A stretch of 64,000 nucleotides of DNA, taken from the NCBI RefSeq assembly GCF_003112555.1, contig NZ_BEWB01000016.1:62001-126000 (forward strand), given 5' to 3'. Source of the DNA: Streptomyces coelicoflavus. GTDB taxonomy: Bacteria > Actinomycetota > Actinomycetes > Streptomycetales > Streptomycetaceae. Positions within the stretch are counted from its first letter, which is position 1. Each line of letters opens with the position of its first letter. Shown here piece after piece: positions 1 to 7,929 of this stretch. A program made the translations under genes and the position numbers. The notes under the pieces are model-generated. The model saw only the letters and a program-made list of their open reading frames with translations, was not told the origin of the DNA and made no database searches.

Positions 1-1
1 C

Positions 2-496
2 GACACGTCCTCGGTCGTCGCCGCCGCCGCGACCTACGGCGACGAGGCCGGGCAGTACGCGGTCGTCGTCAAGCTCACGCGGACCCTCCTGATCATCCCG
101 ATCTGCCTGTGGCTGGCCGCGCTGACCAAGCGCCGGGCCCTCGCCGCGGGCACCGGCGGTCCGGGTGCCGGTGACCCGGGTGCCGGTGGGCCAGGTGCCG
201 GTGGGCCGGGCGCCGGACCGCGTCTGAACGTCCTGAAGCTGGTCCCCTGGTTCCTCGTCGGGTTCCTGCTGACCGCGCTGGTCAACACCCTCGGACTCAT
301 CCCGGACCGGGCCCACCCCGGCCTGACCACCCTGTGCGTCTTCATGATCACGGTGGCGCTCTCGGCGATCGGCCTGACGACCGACCTGCGGGGACTGCGC
401 CGGGCCGGTCCCAGACCCCTGCTGCTGGGAGCCTGTCTGTGGGTCGTGGTCTCGGTCACCAGTCTTGCCCTCCAGTACCTGACCTCCTCCTTGTGA
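2..496 (+). CDS. YeiH family membrane protein (C-terminal part)
   Basis: The reading frame is open from the first bases of the window and ends at TGA 494-496, so only the last 164 residues are present. The fragment has a hydrophobic helix (LLIIPICLWLAAL), a Gly/Pro/Ala-rich loop, then three more hydrophobic segments including WFLVGFLLTALVNTLGLIP and a terminal LLLGACLWVVVSVTSLALQ. This pattern matches the C-terminal half of YeiH-type putative sulfate exporters, which have about ten helices. The loop carries an in-frame 15-bp tandem repeat. Substrate specificity cannot be judged from this fragment. The next gene is a broken DoxX-like gene, so no operon partner is evident downstream. Confidence 0.75.
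   Translation, partial: DTSSVVAAAATYGDEAGQYAVVVKLTRTLLIIPICLWLAALTKRRALAAGTGGPGAGDPGAGGPGAGGPGAGPRLNVLKLVPWFLVGFLLTALVNTLGLIPDRAHPGLTTLCVFMITVALSAIGLTTDLRGLRRAGPRPLLLGACLWVVVSVTSLALQYLTSSL
158..217 (+). repeat. In-frame 15-bp tandem repeat (GPGAG loop)
   Basis: Four copies of a 15-bp unit related to GGTCCGGGTGCCGGT lie in a cytoplasmic or external loop of the YeiH-like protein. They encode GPGAG, DPGAG, GPGAG and GPGAG. The copy number is a likely slippage site and changes loop length without breaking the frame. Confidence 0.8.
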
Positions 497-616
497 TGCG
501 CCGGTCCCTCAAACCGTGTGTACCGAGGGACGGTTCCCACCGTTGAGGCGATGACGGTCCGGGCGGTACTGCACCGCTGCCCGGGCCGTCATCGCCGCGA
601 GAGGGAGACCGGACAA

Positions 617-926
617 GTGCATATCGCGTTGACGGCCGTGACCGTGCTGTACGGAGGGGTGTTCGTGGTCAGCGGCACGGGGCAGCTCGCCGGCGGCGTG
701 CCAGGGCATCGGTGCTCTCGAACTGCTGGGGGGTGCAGGGCTGCTGACGGCCGGTTACGTGATGGTGGCCGGGGCCGTCGCCGCCGCGGGGCTCTTCCTG
801 CTCGCGGCTGCCTTCCTCTACCACGACGGCCAGGAGGACCGGGGGCTTCGTCTGTGGGCGCCCGCCGTGACGGCCGCGGTCATGCTGTGCGTCGCCGTGG
901 CACTGCCGCTGACCGGCGTCGGCTGA
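617..926 (+). pseudogene. DoxX-like membrane protein, frameshifted and shortened
   Basis: A GTG at 617 begins VHIALTAVTVLYGGVFVVSG, typical of the first helix of small DoxX-like membrane proteins. After the residues GQLAGG the frame must change (about 695-705). The following sequence, GIGALELLGGAGLLTAGYVM and LFLLAAAFLYHDG up to LTGVG and TGA 924-926, is in another frame. The GIGALELLG motif and later helices are characteristic of the family. Between the two parts about 30 residues normally linking helix 1 to the conserved motif are missing, so this looks like an internal deletion that also shifted the frame. A sequencing error alone would not explain the missing residues. Function of the intact family is poorly defined. 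Confidence 0.5.
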
Positions 927-1235
927 GCCGACGGGACGTACCGACAGGCGTTCCGGCACGCCGGGAAGGTGTGTTGGCTGAGCCGGCCCGGAACACCCAC
1001 TCCGTCGGTGCTCCCACCGGCCGGCTCAGCCGGCCCCCGGCCCTGGCGGATGCGGCAAGGAATCCGCCAGAGCCGTGCCACGCGCGGCCGGGGAACCGTG
1101 CGCGGCGTCACCGCCGAAAGCGCCGCCCCCCACAGGCGAGAGCGACATCCGGCTTCCCACACCCCGCACAACGGGCTGGTCAGTGGTTCGGTTCACCGGA
1201 CGGGACGGAAATCTCGGTCCGTGCCGGGCGCCGCG
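927..1235. other. 309-bp gene-free stretch with a long-loop inverted repeat
   Basis: No convincing gene is present. A perfect 13-bp inverted repeat (GGCTGAGCCGGCC at 976-988, complement at 1019-1031) flanks a 30-nt loop. It could terminate transcription from the left or from the minus-strand sigma gene that ends at 1236. No T-run follows, which is usual in high-GC actinomycetes. Confidence 0.5.
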
Positions 1236-1802
1236 TCAGACGTCGAGTACCCCCTGGTCCTCCAGCGCCTTGCGCAGCGCCCGTATGGCGTAGAAGGCGC
1301 GGCTCTTGACCGTGCCGGACGGGATGCCGAGGTACTCCGCGGCCTGGTCCACCGTGTACTCCAGGTAGTACACGAGCCCGATCACGGTGCGCTGCTGTTC
1401 ATTGAGGTCCAGCACCGCGTTGTGCACCACGTGGAGGGTGAGCTCGTGGTCCGGACGCTCCCAGACGGCGTCGAGCTCCTCGGCGGGCACCAGTTTCAGG
1501 GGCCTGAGTCCCGCGGCCCGGTGATGATCGGTGACCAGGTTCCTGACCACGGTGAACAGCCACCGCCGCAGGTGCTGGTCATGACCGCGAAAGACGTCCG
1601 CGTGCGTCCAGGCGCGGGCCGCGGCCTCCTGGAGGACGTCCTCCGCCTTGTGCGAGTCCCCTCCCAGCAGCCGTGCCGCGTAGCGCAGGAGCGAGGGGCC
1701 GTACTCGTCGTAGACGCCCCGGACGAAGCCGTCGCGGTCGGCGTCCGGGGTGGGACGCCGGGGTCGGGCGGGGCGGATGCCCGCCTCCGTGATCCCGTGC
1801 AT
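1236..1802 (-). CDS. ECF RNA polymerase sigma factor
   Basis: This 188-residue protein has the ECF two-domain layout. Region 2 spans roughly residues 25-95, with YDEYGPSLLRYAARLLGG, AEDVLQEAAARAW and LRRWLFTVVRNLVTDHHR. Region 4 spans about 125-185, with LNEQQRTVIGLVYYLEYTV and the recognition helix IPSGTVKSRAFYAIRALRKAL. I placed the start at ATG 1800-1802 (MHGITEAGIR); the upstream in-frame sequence to 1988 is low in ECF-like features and overlaps the divergent LysR promoter. The ribosome site is weak there, so an alternative start is possible. No anti-sigma gene is adjacent, so its control is unknown. Confidence 0.85.
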   Translation of the reverse strand: MHGITEAGIRPARPRRPTPDADRDGFVRGVYDEYGPSLLRYAARLLGGDSHKAEDVLQEAAARAWTHADVFRGHDQHLRRWLFTVVRNLVTDHHRAAGLRPLKLVPAEELDAVWERPDHELTLHVVHNAVLDLNEQQRTVIGLVYYLEYTVDQAAEYLGIPSGTVKSRAFYAIRALRKALEDQGVLDV

Positions 1803-1942
1803 GGGTGGTACCCAATCTTGTGCCGCCGGTCGTGTGGGGGTCACTCCCGTCCCGGACCGGGAGATTGGAACCCATACTCTTCGCACGCCCTTGGCCGGAC
1901 GTTGTCGTTCGCTTGCCTGCGGCTGTCCGCACACGGTCTCGC

Positions 1943-1948
1943 TAGACT
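1943..1948 (+). promoter_or_regulatory. -10 element TAGACT for a leaderless LysR transcript
   Basis: TAGACT lies 6 nt before the GTG start of the LysR gene, placing the expected transcription start at or next to the start codon. There is no Shine-Dalgarno sequence, as expected for a leaderless mRNA. A clear -35 hexamer is not visible. Confidence 0.5.
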
Positions 1949-1954
1949 CCGTTC

Positions 1955-2860
1955 GTGGACATCGGCTGGCTGGAAAGCTTCCTCGCACTCGTCGAGCACG
2001 GCAGCTTCACGCGCGCCGCGGAGGCGCAGCACGTGAGCCAGCCCGCCTTCAGCCGCCGGATCCGCGCGCTGGAGATCTGGTTCGGCGAACCGCTGGTGGA
2101 CCGCTCGACCTACCCCGTGAGCCTGACTCCGGCGGGCGTCAAGGTCCGCGCCGGCGCGATCGAGACCGTGGCCGCCATCGGCGCGGTCCGCGACGAGATC
2201 CGCGGCCGGCAACGGGCACCGCGGGGTGCCGTGCGGGTCGCGGTCACCCACACGCTGGCGACGACGTTCTTCGCCCAGTGGTGGGCGCGCTGCGGCGAAC
2301 AGGGGCCCGTGCCCTGCGTCCTGCTGCCGTCCAACACGCTCGACGCCTACGACGCGCTGTTCCACGGTGGCTGCGACCTGCTGCTCGCCTACGCGGATCC
2401 GTCCCTGCCGCTGAGCATCCCGGTCGCCGACGTCGAGTGGATGGTGCTGGCGGACGACGTGCTCGCCCCGTACACCTCGGTGCGGGACGGGCAGCCCGGC
2501 TTCGCGCTGCCCGGCACCGCGGCCCGTCCGGTCCCCGTGGTCACGCACAGCCAGGGTGCCTTCCTCGGCCGGGTGACCGAGCGGGTTCTGGCGGACCGGG
2601 ATCTGCACCTCGCACCCGTCGCGCAGAGCGACTTCACCTCCGGGCTGGCGGCGCTGATCGGCGCGGGGCTGGGCGTGGGCTGGCTGCCCGCCCGGCTGGT
2701 GAGCGCCGAACTGGCCGCGGGGACACTGCGGCAGACCGGTGACGCGTCGCTGACGGCGCGACTGGAGATCCGGCTGTACCGGGTGCCGAGCGACAAGGTG
2801 CCCTCGCGTGCGGCGGCCATCTGGCACCGGGCCGCCGAACTCGCGATGACCGATTCCTGA
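1955..2860 (+). CDS. LysR-family regulator, HypT/YjiE-like
   Basis: The 301-residue protein starts with a winged helix-turn-helix (IGWLESFLALVEHGSFTRAA, then HVSQPAFSRRIRALE at about 28-43). It continues into the two-lobed LysR effector domain (about 90-300). The N-terminus, especially the WLESFLAL...QPAFSRRIRALE...LVDRSTYPVSLT pattern, resembles the HypT/YjiE subgroup. HypT in E. coli responds to hypochlorous acid, but related regulators sit beside D-cysteine or D-amino-acid genes. GTG 1955 is chosen because it begins the conserved MDIGWLESF and lies 6 nt after a -10 box. The convergent racemase/desulfhydrase genes and the divergent transporter beyond are the natural targets. Effector identity is inference. 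Confidence 0.88.
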   Translation: MDIGWLESFLALVEHGSFTRAAEAQHVSQPAFSRRIRALEIWFGEPLVDRSTYPVSLTPAGVKVRAGAIETVAAIGAVRDEIRGRQRAPRGAVRVAVTHTLATTFFAQWWARCGEQGPVPCVLLPSNTLDAYDALFHGGCDLLLAYADPSLPLSIPVADVEWMVLADDVLAPYTSVRDGQPGFALPGTAARPVPVVTHSQGAFLGRVTERVLADRDLHLAPVAQSDFTSGLAALIGAGLGVGWLPARLVSAELAAGTLRQTGDASLTARLEIRLYRVPSDKVPSRAAAIWHRAAELAMTDS

Positions 2861-2877
2861 CCGGGGCAGGTCCTCGA

Positions 2878-2929
2878 CCGGCCCGGGTGCCGTCCTGCGT
2901 GTCAGGTCGCCGGACGGCACCCGGGCCGG
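2878..2929. terminator. Bidirectional terminator hairpin
   Basis: A perfect 18-bp stem (2878-2895 with 2912-2929) encloses a 16-nt loop. It sits between the convergent ends of the LysR gene (2860) and the racemase gene (2984), so it can end both transcripts. Two direct copies of GGCCCCTCCC follow. Confidence 0.85.
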
Positions 2930-2983
2930 CCCCTCCCGGCCCCTCCCGGCCGGTCCCCCGCCCCGGCCGGGACCCCGGCGTCC

Positions 2984-3721
2984 CTAGCCGGCCCTGTACC
3001 CGCCCGTCGCGGGCGGCGTGCCTCGGCACTCCCGGATCACCGCGTCGGCCAGCAGATCGGTGGGGTCGAGGAGTTCCGGGCCGCCCGCCGGGGTCAGGTG
3101 GCGTGCCGCCAGGGGGAGTTCGGTGCAGGCCAGGACGATCGTGCTCGCGTCGGTGCGGGCCATCGCGCGTACCGCGTTGTCGAGGTGCTGGCCGGCTGCC
3201 CTGGGGTTGCCCTGCTTGACCTTCTTGATCGCGAGGTCGACCTGCCACTGCGTCGTCTCCTGCGGCAGCACGACGTCGAAGCGTTCCGCGCGCAACCGGT
3301 TCTGGTAGAGACCCGAGGCCAGCGTGGCGCGCGTGCCGAGCAGGCCGATACCGCCCGCCGCGCCGTCCCGCCGCTCCAGTTCGGCCACCGTCTCGCCGAC
3401 CATGTCCAGGAACCGCAGCCCCGAGTCCCCGACGAGGGCCGGCAGGAAGACGTGCGCGGTGTGGCACGGCATCACGGCGACGGTCGCACCGACGTCGCGC
3501 AGCCGCCGCGCGCCTTCCAGCATGGCCGGGTAGGGGTCGGTGGTGCCGCCCAGTACGGCCCCGACCCGGTCGGGGACGGTCGGGTCGGCCCAGATCGCGA
3601 CCCGGAGGTGGTCCTGGTCGCGGGTGACCGGTGTGCGCCGGATCAGCTTGGCGTAGAACTCGGCGGTGGCGGCCGGTCCCATGCCGCCGAGGATGCCGAC
3701 CAGGTGCTCGGGCCCGCTCAC
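2984..3721 (-). CDS. Aspartate/glutamate racemase family protein
   Basis: The 245-residue protein begins VSGPEHLVGILGGMGPAAT and has the two catalytic cysteine motifs of cofactor-independent Asp/Glu racemases: MPCHTAH at about residue 85 and LACTELPL at about 195. These act as opposing acid/base residues for C-alpha inversion. It resembles the YgeA-type broad amino-acid racemases rather than MurI. The start GTG 3721 overlaps the stop of the upstream desulfhydrase by 4 nt (GTGA), indicating translational coupling. With a D-cysteine desulfhydrase and a carboxylate/amino-acid symporter as neighbours, a catabolic role on D- or L-acidic or sulfur amino acids is likely. The exact substrate is not shown by the sequence. 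Confidence 0.88.
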   Translation of the reverse strand: MSGPEHLVGILGGMGPAATAEFYAKLIRRTPVTRDQDHLRVAIWADPTVPDRVGAVLGGTTDPYPAMLEGARRLRDVGATVAVMPCHTAHVFLPALVGDSGLRFLDMVGETVAELERRDGAAGGIGLLGTRATLASGLYQNRLRAERFDVVLPQETTQWQVDLAIKKVKQGNPRAAGQHLDNAVRAMARTDASTIVLACTELPLAARHLTPAGGPELLDPTDLLADAVIRECRGTPPATGGYRAG

Positions 3722-4725
3722 GGCGTCTGGAACGTGGACCGGTAGCCGAACAGCGCCGCGCTCCCGCCGGTGTGCAGGAAGACGACGTTGTCGTCGGTGG
3801 CGAAGCGGCCCTCGGCTATGTTGCCCAGCAGACCGGCGAAGCCCTTGCCCGAGTAGACCGGGTCGAGCAGGACACCCTCGGTGGAGGCGACGAGGCGGAC
3901 CGCCTCGATCATGGAGTCCGTCGGCACGCCGTAGCCGCCGCCGACCCAGCGGTCGTCGACCAGGACGTCGTCCCGCGTGACCACGCCCTCGGCCCCGATC
4001 AGGGCCGCGGTGCGTTCCGCCAGACCCAGGACGGCGGAGATCTGCTTCTCCTCCGGCTGCCGCACACTGACGCCGAGCACCTTCGCCGGGCTGTGCATCG
4101 CCCGCAGCCCGGCGACGAGGCCGGCCTGGGTGCCCGTGCTCCCGGTGCCGTGCACGATCCAGTCGACGGGCACGGGGGCGGCCTCCAGTTCCTGGGCGCA
4201 CAGGACGTAGCCCACCGCGCCCAGCGGGTTGGAACCGCCGCCGGGAATCACGTACGGGCGCCTGCCCGCCGCGCGCAGTTCGTCGGCCAGCATCTCCATG
4301 GCCTCCTGCATGTCGGTCCCGGCCGGTACGCGGTCGACGACCTCCGCCCCGAGCAGTTCGTCCAGGAGCACGTTGCCGGAGAGTTCGTACTCCTCGTCGC
4401 GTGACTGGCGCTTCTCGAGGAACAGCTTGCACTCCATGCCGGCGCGGACGGCCGCCGCGGCGGTCTGCCGGGCGTGGTTGGACTGGGTGGCGCCCTGGGT
4501 GATGAGGACGTCGGCGCCCTGCTGGATGGCCTCACCGACCAGGAACTCCAGCTTCCGCGTCTTGTTGCCGCCGGTGGCGAGCCCCGTGCAGTCGTCGCGC
4601 TTGATCCACAGGTTGGGCACCGAGGCATGGCTCTGCCGCAGATGGTCGGTCAGCCGCTCCATCGGTTCGAGGGCGGTCGGGAACTGTCCCAGAGGAAACC
4701 GCGCGAAACGTGCCGTCTGGACCAT
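3718..4725 (-). CDS. D-cysteine desulfhydrase / ACC deaminase family PLP enzyme
   Basis: The 335-residue enzyme belongs to the fold-type II PLP family of D-cysteine desulfhydrases and 1-aminocyclopropane-1-carboxylate deaminases. The PLP lysine lies in TGGNKTRKLEF (about residue 52) and is followed by TQGATQSNHARQTAAAA, the substrate/phosphate-binding segment. HGTGSTGTQAGL near 195 is the glycine-rich PLP-phosphate loop. Length fits the family. ATG 4725 is preceded by AGAGGAG at good spacing. D-cysteine desulfhydrases release sulfide, ammonia and pyruvate. Because specificity within this family depends on a few active-site residues, ACC deaminase activity cannot be excluded. The racemase partner and divergent transporter favour D-amino-acid catabolism. 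Confidence 0.85.
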   Translation of the reverse strand: MVQTARFARFPLGQFPTALEPMERLTDHLRQSHASVPNLWIKRDDCTGLATGGNKTRKLEFLVGEAIQQGADVLITQGATQSNHARQTAAAAVRAGMECKLFLEKRQSRDEEYELSGNVLLDELLGAEVVDRVPAGTDMQEAMEMLADELRAAGRRPYVIPGGGSNPLGAVGYVLCAQELEAAPVPVDWIVHGTGSTGTQAGLVAGLRAMHSPAKVLGVSVRQPEEKQISAVLGLAERTAALIGAEGVVTRDDVLVDDRWVGGGYGVPTDSMIEAVRLVASTEGVLLDPVYSGKGFAGLLGNIAEGRFATDDNVVFLHTGGSAALFGYRSTFQTP

Positions 4726-4813
4726 GGAATGCTCCTCTACAGGTGACCTCGGGCGAATGTGCCAACAGTTAAGCCGCCGGGTGAACCGCTGTCCAATGTC
4801 TGTTTCGGCACCG

Positions 4814-4834
4814 GTCATGCGCAGAACGCATGAC
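4814..4834. promoter_or_regulatory. Operator-like dyad in divergent promoter region
   Basis: GTCATGCG and CGCATGAC form a perfect 8-bp inverted repeat around CAGAA. It lies midway between the divergent desulfhydrase and symporter starts. The arms and interrupted spacing suit a LysR-type operator, and the LysR at 1955 is the nearest candidate. Confidence 0.55.
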
Positions 4835-4911
4835 ACGTTCCTTCTTCTTGACCTGAGGGGTTCGGTCCCGCCAAATGTCTCCTCACCGGCAAGGGAAAGG
4901 ACCTGTTGCTC

Positions 4912-6213
4912 ATGTCGAATTCAGGAACGGTCGTCGCGGAGAATGCTCCGCCCGCCGAGAGCCGCCGACGACGGATCACGCTGCCGCCCCTCGGCGTGCA
5001 GGTCCTGATCGCGCTCGTGGTCGGCGCCCTGCTGGGCGTGGCCGCGCCGGCCTTCTCCGACGAGCTGAAGATCGTGGGAGACGGCTTCATCCGGCTGATC
5101 AAGATGACCATCGTTCCGCTGATCTTCCCGCTCATCGTCGTGTCCGTGGCGCGCATGGAGTCGGCGAAGACCGTGGGGCGCATGGCCACCAAGGCGCTGC
5201 TCTACTTCGAGATCGTCACGACGGTGATTCTGGCGTTCACATTGTTCGCCGCCTTTGTCTCCGGAATTGGAAAGGGTGCGAATCTGGGATCGGTCGACCC
5301 TGCCGACACCGAGGGAATAGGCCGGAGCGTCGATCTGAAGAACCTGTTCCTGCACATCATTCCCGAGAACGTTTTCGCGTCGGCGGGCGAGGGGGAACTG
5401 CTGTCGATCCTCTTCTTCGCGGTCTTCCTCGGGATGGCACTGACCAAGATCGGCGACAAGGCCAAGCCCGTGGTCGCGGTCTTCGACGCCGTCGCCGACG
5501 CGATGTTCCAGATGATCACGTGGATCATCAAGCTGACCCCGCTGGCCGTCGTCGCGTTCGTCGCGTACAACACCGCTCACTACGGCTGGGACCTGGTGGT
5601 GAAGCTGGCGGTGTTCGTCCTCGTCTTCTACGCCGCCGTCCTCGTGGTCCTCGTCGTGCTGTTCCCGCTCATCGCCGTCGTGTTCCGGGTGCCGTACGTC
5701 CGGATGCTGCGCGCGGTCGGGGACCTGCTGTTCCTGTCGTTCGTGACGCGCAGCTCCGAGGTGGTCCTCGCGCCGCTGATCGAGCGCCTCGACAAGTTCG
5801 GCGTGGACCGGAAGGTGTCCTCGTTCACCCTGCCCCTCGGCTATTCCTTCAACGCCGACGGCGCCACGATGTACGAGGGCCTCGCGGTGGTCTTCCTCGC
5901 CCACGCCTACGGCGTGGAGCTGACGGTGCCGCGTCTGATCACCACCCTGCTGGTGCTGATGCTGCTGACCAAGGGAATCGCGGGCGTTCCCTCGGCCTCG
6001 ATCGTCGTGCTCTTCTCCGCCGGCGCGACCATCGGGCTGCCCGCCGAGGGGATCGCCATCCTGCTGGCCGTCGACTTCGTGGTCGACATGGCACGGACCG
6101 GTCTGAACGTCACCGGCAACTCGCTCGCCGCTCTCGTGATCGCGAAGTCGGAGGGCCGGTTCACGGACCGGACCAAGGCCGCCGACCCCGCCGCCGAGAA
6201 GGTGGAGGTCTGA
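4912..6213 (+). CDS. Dicarboxylate/amino acid:cation symporter (SDF family)
   Basis: The 433-residue protein has about eight membrane helices and the SDF (DctA/GltP) core. Re-entrant loop HP1 is recognised in TRSSEVVLAPLIERL, followed by the helix-7 signature GYSFNADGATMYEGLAVVF and the HP2 region LLTKGIAGVPSASIVVL. This family imports C4-dicarboxylates, glutamate/aspartate or small neutral amino acids with Na+ or H+. ATG 4912 is used, with a GGGAAAGGA ribosome site 10-11 nt upstream; TTG 4906 is an alternative. It diverges from the desulfhydrase/racemase pair, with a dyad between them, so it probably feeds that pathway with an amino acid such as D-cysteine or D-serine. That substrate assignment is inference. 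Confidence 0.88.
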   Translation: MSNSGTVVAENAPPAESRRRRITLPPLGVQVLIALVVGALLGVAAPAFSDELKIVGDGFIRLIKMTIVPLIFPLIVVSVARMESAKTVGRMATKALLYFEIVTTVILAFTLFAAFVSGIGKGANLGSVDPADTEGIGRSVDLKNLFLHIIPENVFASAGEGELLSILFFAVFLGMALTKIGDKAKPVVAVFDAVADAMFQMITWIIKLTPLAVVAFVAYNTAHYGWDLVVKLAVFVLVFYAAVLVVLVVLFPLIAVVFRVPYVRMLRAVGDLLFLSFVTRSSEVVLAPLIERLDKFGVDRKVSSFTLPLGYSFNADGATMYEGLAVVFLAHAYGVELTVPRLITTLLVLMLLTKGIAGVPSASIVVLFSAGATIGLPAEGIAILLAVDFVVDMARTGLNVTGNSLAALVIAKSEGRFTDRTKAADPAAEKVEV

Positions 6214-6218
6214 CCGCG

Positions 6219-6237
6219 GCCGACGACTCTCGTCGGC
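6219..6237 (+). terminator. Terminator hairpin after the symporter gene
   Basis: GCCGACGA and TCGTCGGC form a perfect 8-bp stem around CTC, six nucleotides after the symporter stop codon. It separates this unit from the sigma-factor operon. Confidence 0.75.
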
Positions 6238-6417
6238 GCCCTTGACGCCCCCGTGACCGTGGCGTCGGCGCCGCCGCACCCCTGTGACTGTGACCGGGCC
6301 CGTGCCACCGCTTCCCGCGGTGCTCGGGCCTCTCACGTGTCCCGGTGCACCCGGGATCAGCGAATGCAAGGATGTGACCTGCGTGTTTTCCGCCGTACCA
6401 ACAAATTTTCAAGCTCT

Positions 6418-6447
6418 TTCAACACGGATGTCGAAGGCCGCGTATCC
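6418..6447 (+). promoter_or_regulatory. ECF-type promoter upstream of the sigma/anti-sigma operon
   Basis: TTCAACAC (6418-6425), 14 nt, then GCGTATCC (6440-6447). The AAC and CGT cores are 17 nt apart, the usual ECF spacing. The same two boxes with the same N14 spacer occur at 23371, and on the minus strand at 23184 and 27054. Position 72 nt before the sigma gene suggests autoregulation. The rest of the 6214-6518 interval holds only the upstream terminator. Confidence 0.75.
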
Positions 6448-6518
6448 CCTGGTGACCACATCGTCTGCGGAAATGGACGGCATCATGGCCCCCTGGCACG
6501 GATCGGACGCGGACGGCC

Positions 6519-7106
6519 GTGTCGGTGAGCGGTAGCCCCGTGAAATGGCTGCGCGGACGGTTCGCGTCGAAGGACACGGAGCCGACCGCACTGCGCACCG
6601 ACCGTGAGGTGCAGGCCGCCTACGATCTCTACGGCGGTGAACTCTTAGGGTTCGCGTTCAAGGCACTGGACGACCGGCAGCTCGCCGAGGACGTCGTCCA
6701 GGAGACCTTCGTCCGCGCCTGGAAGTCGCCCCGCGGCTACGACCCGAGTCAGGGATCCATGCGTACCTGGCTGTTCGCCATCGCCCGGAACGCGGTGGTG
6801 GACGCCATCCGGCGGCGCAAGGTCCGCGAAGGGACCGGCTTCTCCTCGTGGGACGCCGTGTCCGAGTCGTCCTCGGCGTTCGACCCCGTCGATCAGCTCC
6901 TGGAGCGGATCCAGCTGGGGGAGGCGCTGGAGCGGCTGAGCCCGCAGCACAGGGAGGCGGTGGTGGAGGTGTACTTCGGCGGTCGTACCTGCGCCGAACT
7001 GGGGGAGGAGCTGGGAGTCCCGGCGTCCACCATGCGCAGCCGGCTGTACTACGGCGTGCGGTCGTTGCGGCTCATCCTCGAGGAGAACGGGTGGCTGGCA
7101 CCATGA
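6519..7106 (+). CDS. ECF sigma factor (paired with anti-sigma factor)
   Basis: The 195-residue protein has sigma region 2 at about 33-100 (YDLYGGELLGFAFKAL, LAEDVVQETFVRAW, MRTWLFAIARNAVVDAIRRR). Region 4 lies at about 130-190 (LSPQHREAVVEVYFGG, ELGVPASTMRSRLYYGVRSL). GTG 6519 is chosen as the first in-frame start after the promoter; GTG 6525 is also possible and the ribosome site is weak. Its stop overlaps the anti-sigma start by four bases (ATGA). An ECF-type promoter upstream recurs before redox genes elsewhere in the window, so this is the best candidate for the factor that reads that motif. It resembles the SigK/SigL-like actinobacterial groups, but the group was not tested. Confidence 0.9.
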   Translation: MSVSGSPVKWLRGRFASKDTEPTALRTDREVQAAYDLYGGELLGFAFKALDDRQLAEDVVQETFVRAWKSPRGYDPSQGSMRTWLFAIARNAVVDAIRRRKVREGTGFSSWDAVSESSSAFDPVDQLLERIQLGEALERLSPQHREAVVEVYFGGRTCAELGEELGVPASTMRSRLYYGVRSLRLILEENGWLAP

Positions 7107-7795
7107 ACAAGGAATGCGTACCCTTCCGGCCGCTCCTGACCGAACACCTGCTGCTCGGGACGCCTCTGCCGGAGGAACTGTCCCGGCACGTCGACCAGTG
7201 TCCCGACTGCGCCCGCGAGGCCGCCGAGGCCGAGGACGTGGTCCGCACGATGCGGCGGGTCGACCCCTTCGCCGACTGGACGGGGGCGCGGACACCGGGG
7301 GCGCGCACCGGGCCCTCCAGCGACCTGGGTGACCGTATCCGCCGGATCGTGGCCGAGCCGGAGCCCGCCCCCAGGCCCCGCTACCGGCGCCGTATCGCCC
7401 TCGGTGTGTCCGCCGCCTTCGTCACGGCGGCCGCGGCGGTCGTCCCGCTCACGCTGGACCAGGACCAGCCGCCGCCCGCGACGACGGCGTCCGTGGAGCT
7501 CGTCCGTGACGGAGGGATGGTCGAGCGCCCCGGAGGCACCGAGGTGCCGGTGGTGCTGTCCGGGCTCAAGAAGGGCGAGACCTACCGGATGGTGACCGTC
7601 AACGCCGAGGGCACGCGCATGCCGGGCGGCAGCGTACGAGCCGATTCCGACGACGAGGTGTCCACCCGCATGATGACGGCCATGCGCCGGGACACCATCA
7701 CCGCGCTGCTGGTCGAGGACGAGTCGGGGCGCGTGGTGACCCACGTCCGCGTGTCGCCGCCCGACCCCTCCCCGTCCGCCTCCCGGCAGGCCTGA
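7103..7795 (+). CDS. Zinc-finger anti-sigma factor, single-pass membrane protein
   Basis: The 230-residue protein has a cytoplasmic ZAS domain with H29-x3-C33-x2-C36 (RHVDQCPDCARE) plus an extra Cys5. One membrane helix follows at about residues 98-118 (ALGVSAAFVTAAAAVVPLTL), then a roughly 110-residue exported domain. This topology is that of transmembrane anti-sigma factors that hold an ECF factor and release it on an envelope signal. The zinc ligands can themselves be redox sensitive in related proteins such as RsrA and RslA. It is translationally coupled to the sigma gene. The exported domain has no cysteine, so an envelope signal, if any, would be sensed otherwise or passed on by proteolysis. 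Confidence 0.88.
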   Translation: MNKECVPFRPLLTEHLLLGTPLPEELSRHVDQCPDCAREAAEAEDVVRTMRRVDPFADWTGARTPGARTGPSSDLGDRIRRIVAEPEPAPRPRYRRRIALGVSAAFVTAAAAVVPLTLDQDQPPPATTASVELVRDGGMVERPGGTEVPVVLSGLKKGETYRMVTVNAEGTRMPGGSVRADSDDEVSTRMMTAMRRDTITALLVEDESGRVVTHVRVSPPDPSPSASRQA

Positions 7796-7929
7796 CCACC
7801 CGGCCGGGACCGCACCCACAGACCAACTGACGCCGCGTTCACCGGGCGCTCGGGCGACTCGTCGTACCCGGAGCCCCCGGCGGTTCGCCCTGCCCGAAAT
7901 CAACAGTCGACAGACAACGGAGACCACAG

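Noticed and set aside
1867..1903. GGAAC and CGTT boxes resembling an ECF promoter between the sigma gene and LysR
   Set aside because: The spacer is 28 nt, far from the 16-17 nt needed.
7796..7929. A TTCACC and CGTACC pair before the first beta-propeller gene as a further regulon promoter
   Set aside because: Spacing does not match and the -35 box differs; readthrough from the sigma operon is simpler.
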